Shown in pieces: positions 63,777-64,000 of a stretch of DNA of 64,000 nt. Numbering within the stretch: the first letter of the stretch is position 1; each line of letters begins with the position of its first letter. Where the stretch lies: the NCBI RefSeq assembly GCF_009793335.1, contig NZ_WING01000001.1, positions 1,922,001 to 1,986,000 of the forward strand. The letters are read 5' to 3'. The translations under genes and the position numbers were made by a program. The stretch comes from Actinomadura sp. J1-007. Its GTDB lineage: Bacteria; Actinomycetota; Actinomycetes; Streptosporangiales; Streptosporangiaceae. A model generated the notes under the pieces. It was not told where the DNA came from. It saw nothing but the letters and a program-made list of their open reading frames with translations, and made no database searches.

Positions 63777-64000
63777 ATGTCCGAGGACGAGCAGCACGAA
63801 GAGCCGCGCGAAGTGCCGGACGGCGATCCGGGCGACGAGCAGCACAATGGGATGAGCCGAAAGAATTTCATCATCGCCGCGGGCCTCAGCGCGATGGCCG
63901 TGCCGGCGACGATGGGCGCCGCCAAGGCCGACGCTCCCGGCCGCGCCGCCGAGGCGAAGGCGCCCGCGCTCACGCCGACGCCCTCCTGCGACGACGGCGA
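63777..64000 (+). CDS. secreted intradiol-type dioxygenase, N-terminal part (cut by window edge)
   Basis: 74 codons are visible. After an acidic leader comes MSRKNFIIAAGLSAMAVPATMGAAKA, a Tat-like signal (S-R-K-x-F, a variant with RK) and Ala-x-Ala cleavage. The sequence then reaches ALTPTPSCDDG. That last segment is what precedes the TEGPYF catalytic region in secreted actinobacterial intradiol ring-cleavage dioxygenases, but the catalytic part is outside the window, so the call is tentative. Confidence 0.5.
   Translation, partial: MSEDEQHEEPREVPDGDPGDEQHNGMSRKNFIIAAGLSAMAVPATMGAAKADAPGRAAEAKAPALTPTPSCDDG

Overview
The window is high-GC actinobacterial DNA. Most genes start with GTG or ATG behind AGGAGG-like sites, genes overlap by ATGA/GTGA, and several families are typical of filamentous actinomycetes: SepX/GlpR, DUF397 with a DUF5753-type XRE regulator, the DUF574 methyltransferase, and an FmdB zinc-ribbon protein behind a CIRCE element. 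The order sepX, rimJ-like, mog/moaC/moeA, galU, 5-FTHF cyclo-ligase, fmdB, SAF protein, mscL is the usual chromosomal core of Streptomyces/Actinomadura-like organisms. I would place it in Streptosporangiales (Thermomonosporaceae-like), but the sequence alone does not fix a genus.

Layout. 1-6.4 kb: accessory DNA with broken genes (a frameshifted MFS transporter, a PP2C scrap, a frameshifted DUF3558-like lipoprotein, a multiply frameshifted unknown gene) and the C-terminal stub of a tyrosine integrase beside tRNA-Ala(CGC). 6.4-28.2 kb: the conserved core. It is interrupted at 7.9-14.3 kb by an amino-sugar catabolic operon (agaS-like SIS protein, nagA, pfkB, class II aldolase) with a divergent DeoR regulator and a secreted serine hydrolase. 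An MMPL transporter lies behind a 19-bp palindrome. 28.5-44.7 kb: single accessory genes (SDR, VanY-type carboxypeptidase, an amber-interrupted metalloprotease with a lipoprotein, STAS protein, methyltransferase, DHA2 MFS, AlkZ-like protein, GlxA regulator, cupin) separated by long gene-poor gaps full of GC-rich tandem repeats. 44.8-53.2 kb: a P450, then a minus-strand array of HpcH/HpaI aldolase, APH-fold kinase, divergent enolase paralogue, D-2-hydroxyacid dehydrogenase, leuC and leuD. 54-58.6 kb: a decaying XRE/DUF397/DUF6879 locus in three partial copies. 58.8-64 kb: a 37-residue secreted peptide gene, a subtilase-like secreted protein without a protease domain, an NTF2-like protein, an AraC regulator and the start of a probable secreted intradiol dioxygenase.

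How genes work together. The aga-type operon encodes deacetylation, deamination/isomerisation, phosphorylation and aldol cleavage of an N-acetylated amino-sugar phosphate, probably GalNAc-6-P, to triose phosphates. The most unusual system is the aldolase-kinase-enolase-dehydrogenase operon. The four enzymes are chemically coherent (C-C cleavage or formation, reduction of a 2-oxo acid, phosphorylation of a hydroxy acid, elimination to an enol phosphate), but the enolase keeps its Mg and Lys/Glu residues while changing two active-site positions, so its substrate is unlikely to be plain 2-phosphoglycerate. Its promoter carries a CTGAATCTG-N4 dyad that recurs 9 kb away before the NTF2-like gene.

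Two genome-wide themes stand out. Six frameshifts in five otherwise well-conserved reading frames all have the phase of a single missing base, and the best localised lie in G or C runs, which points to homopolymer undercalls or very recent lesions. Many gaps of more than 300 bp are filled with GC-rich tandem repeats, several with unit lengths not divisible by three (13, 17, 19 bp), often starting at or inside the 3' end of a gene.
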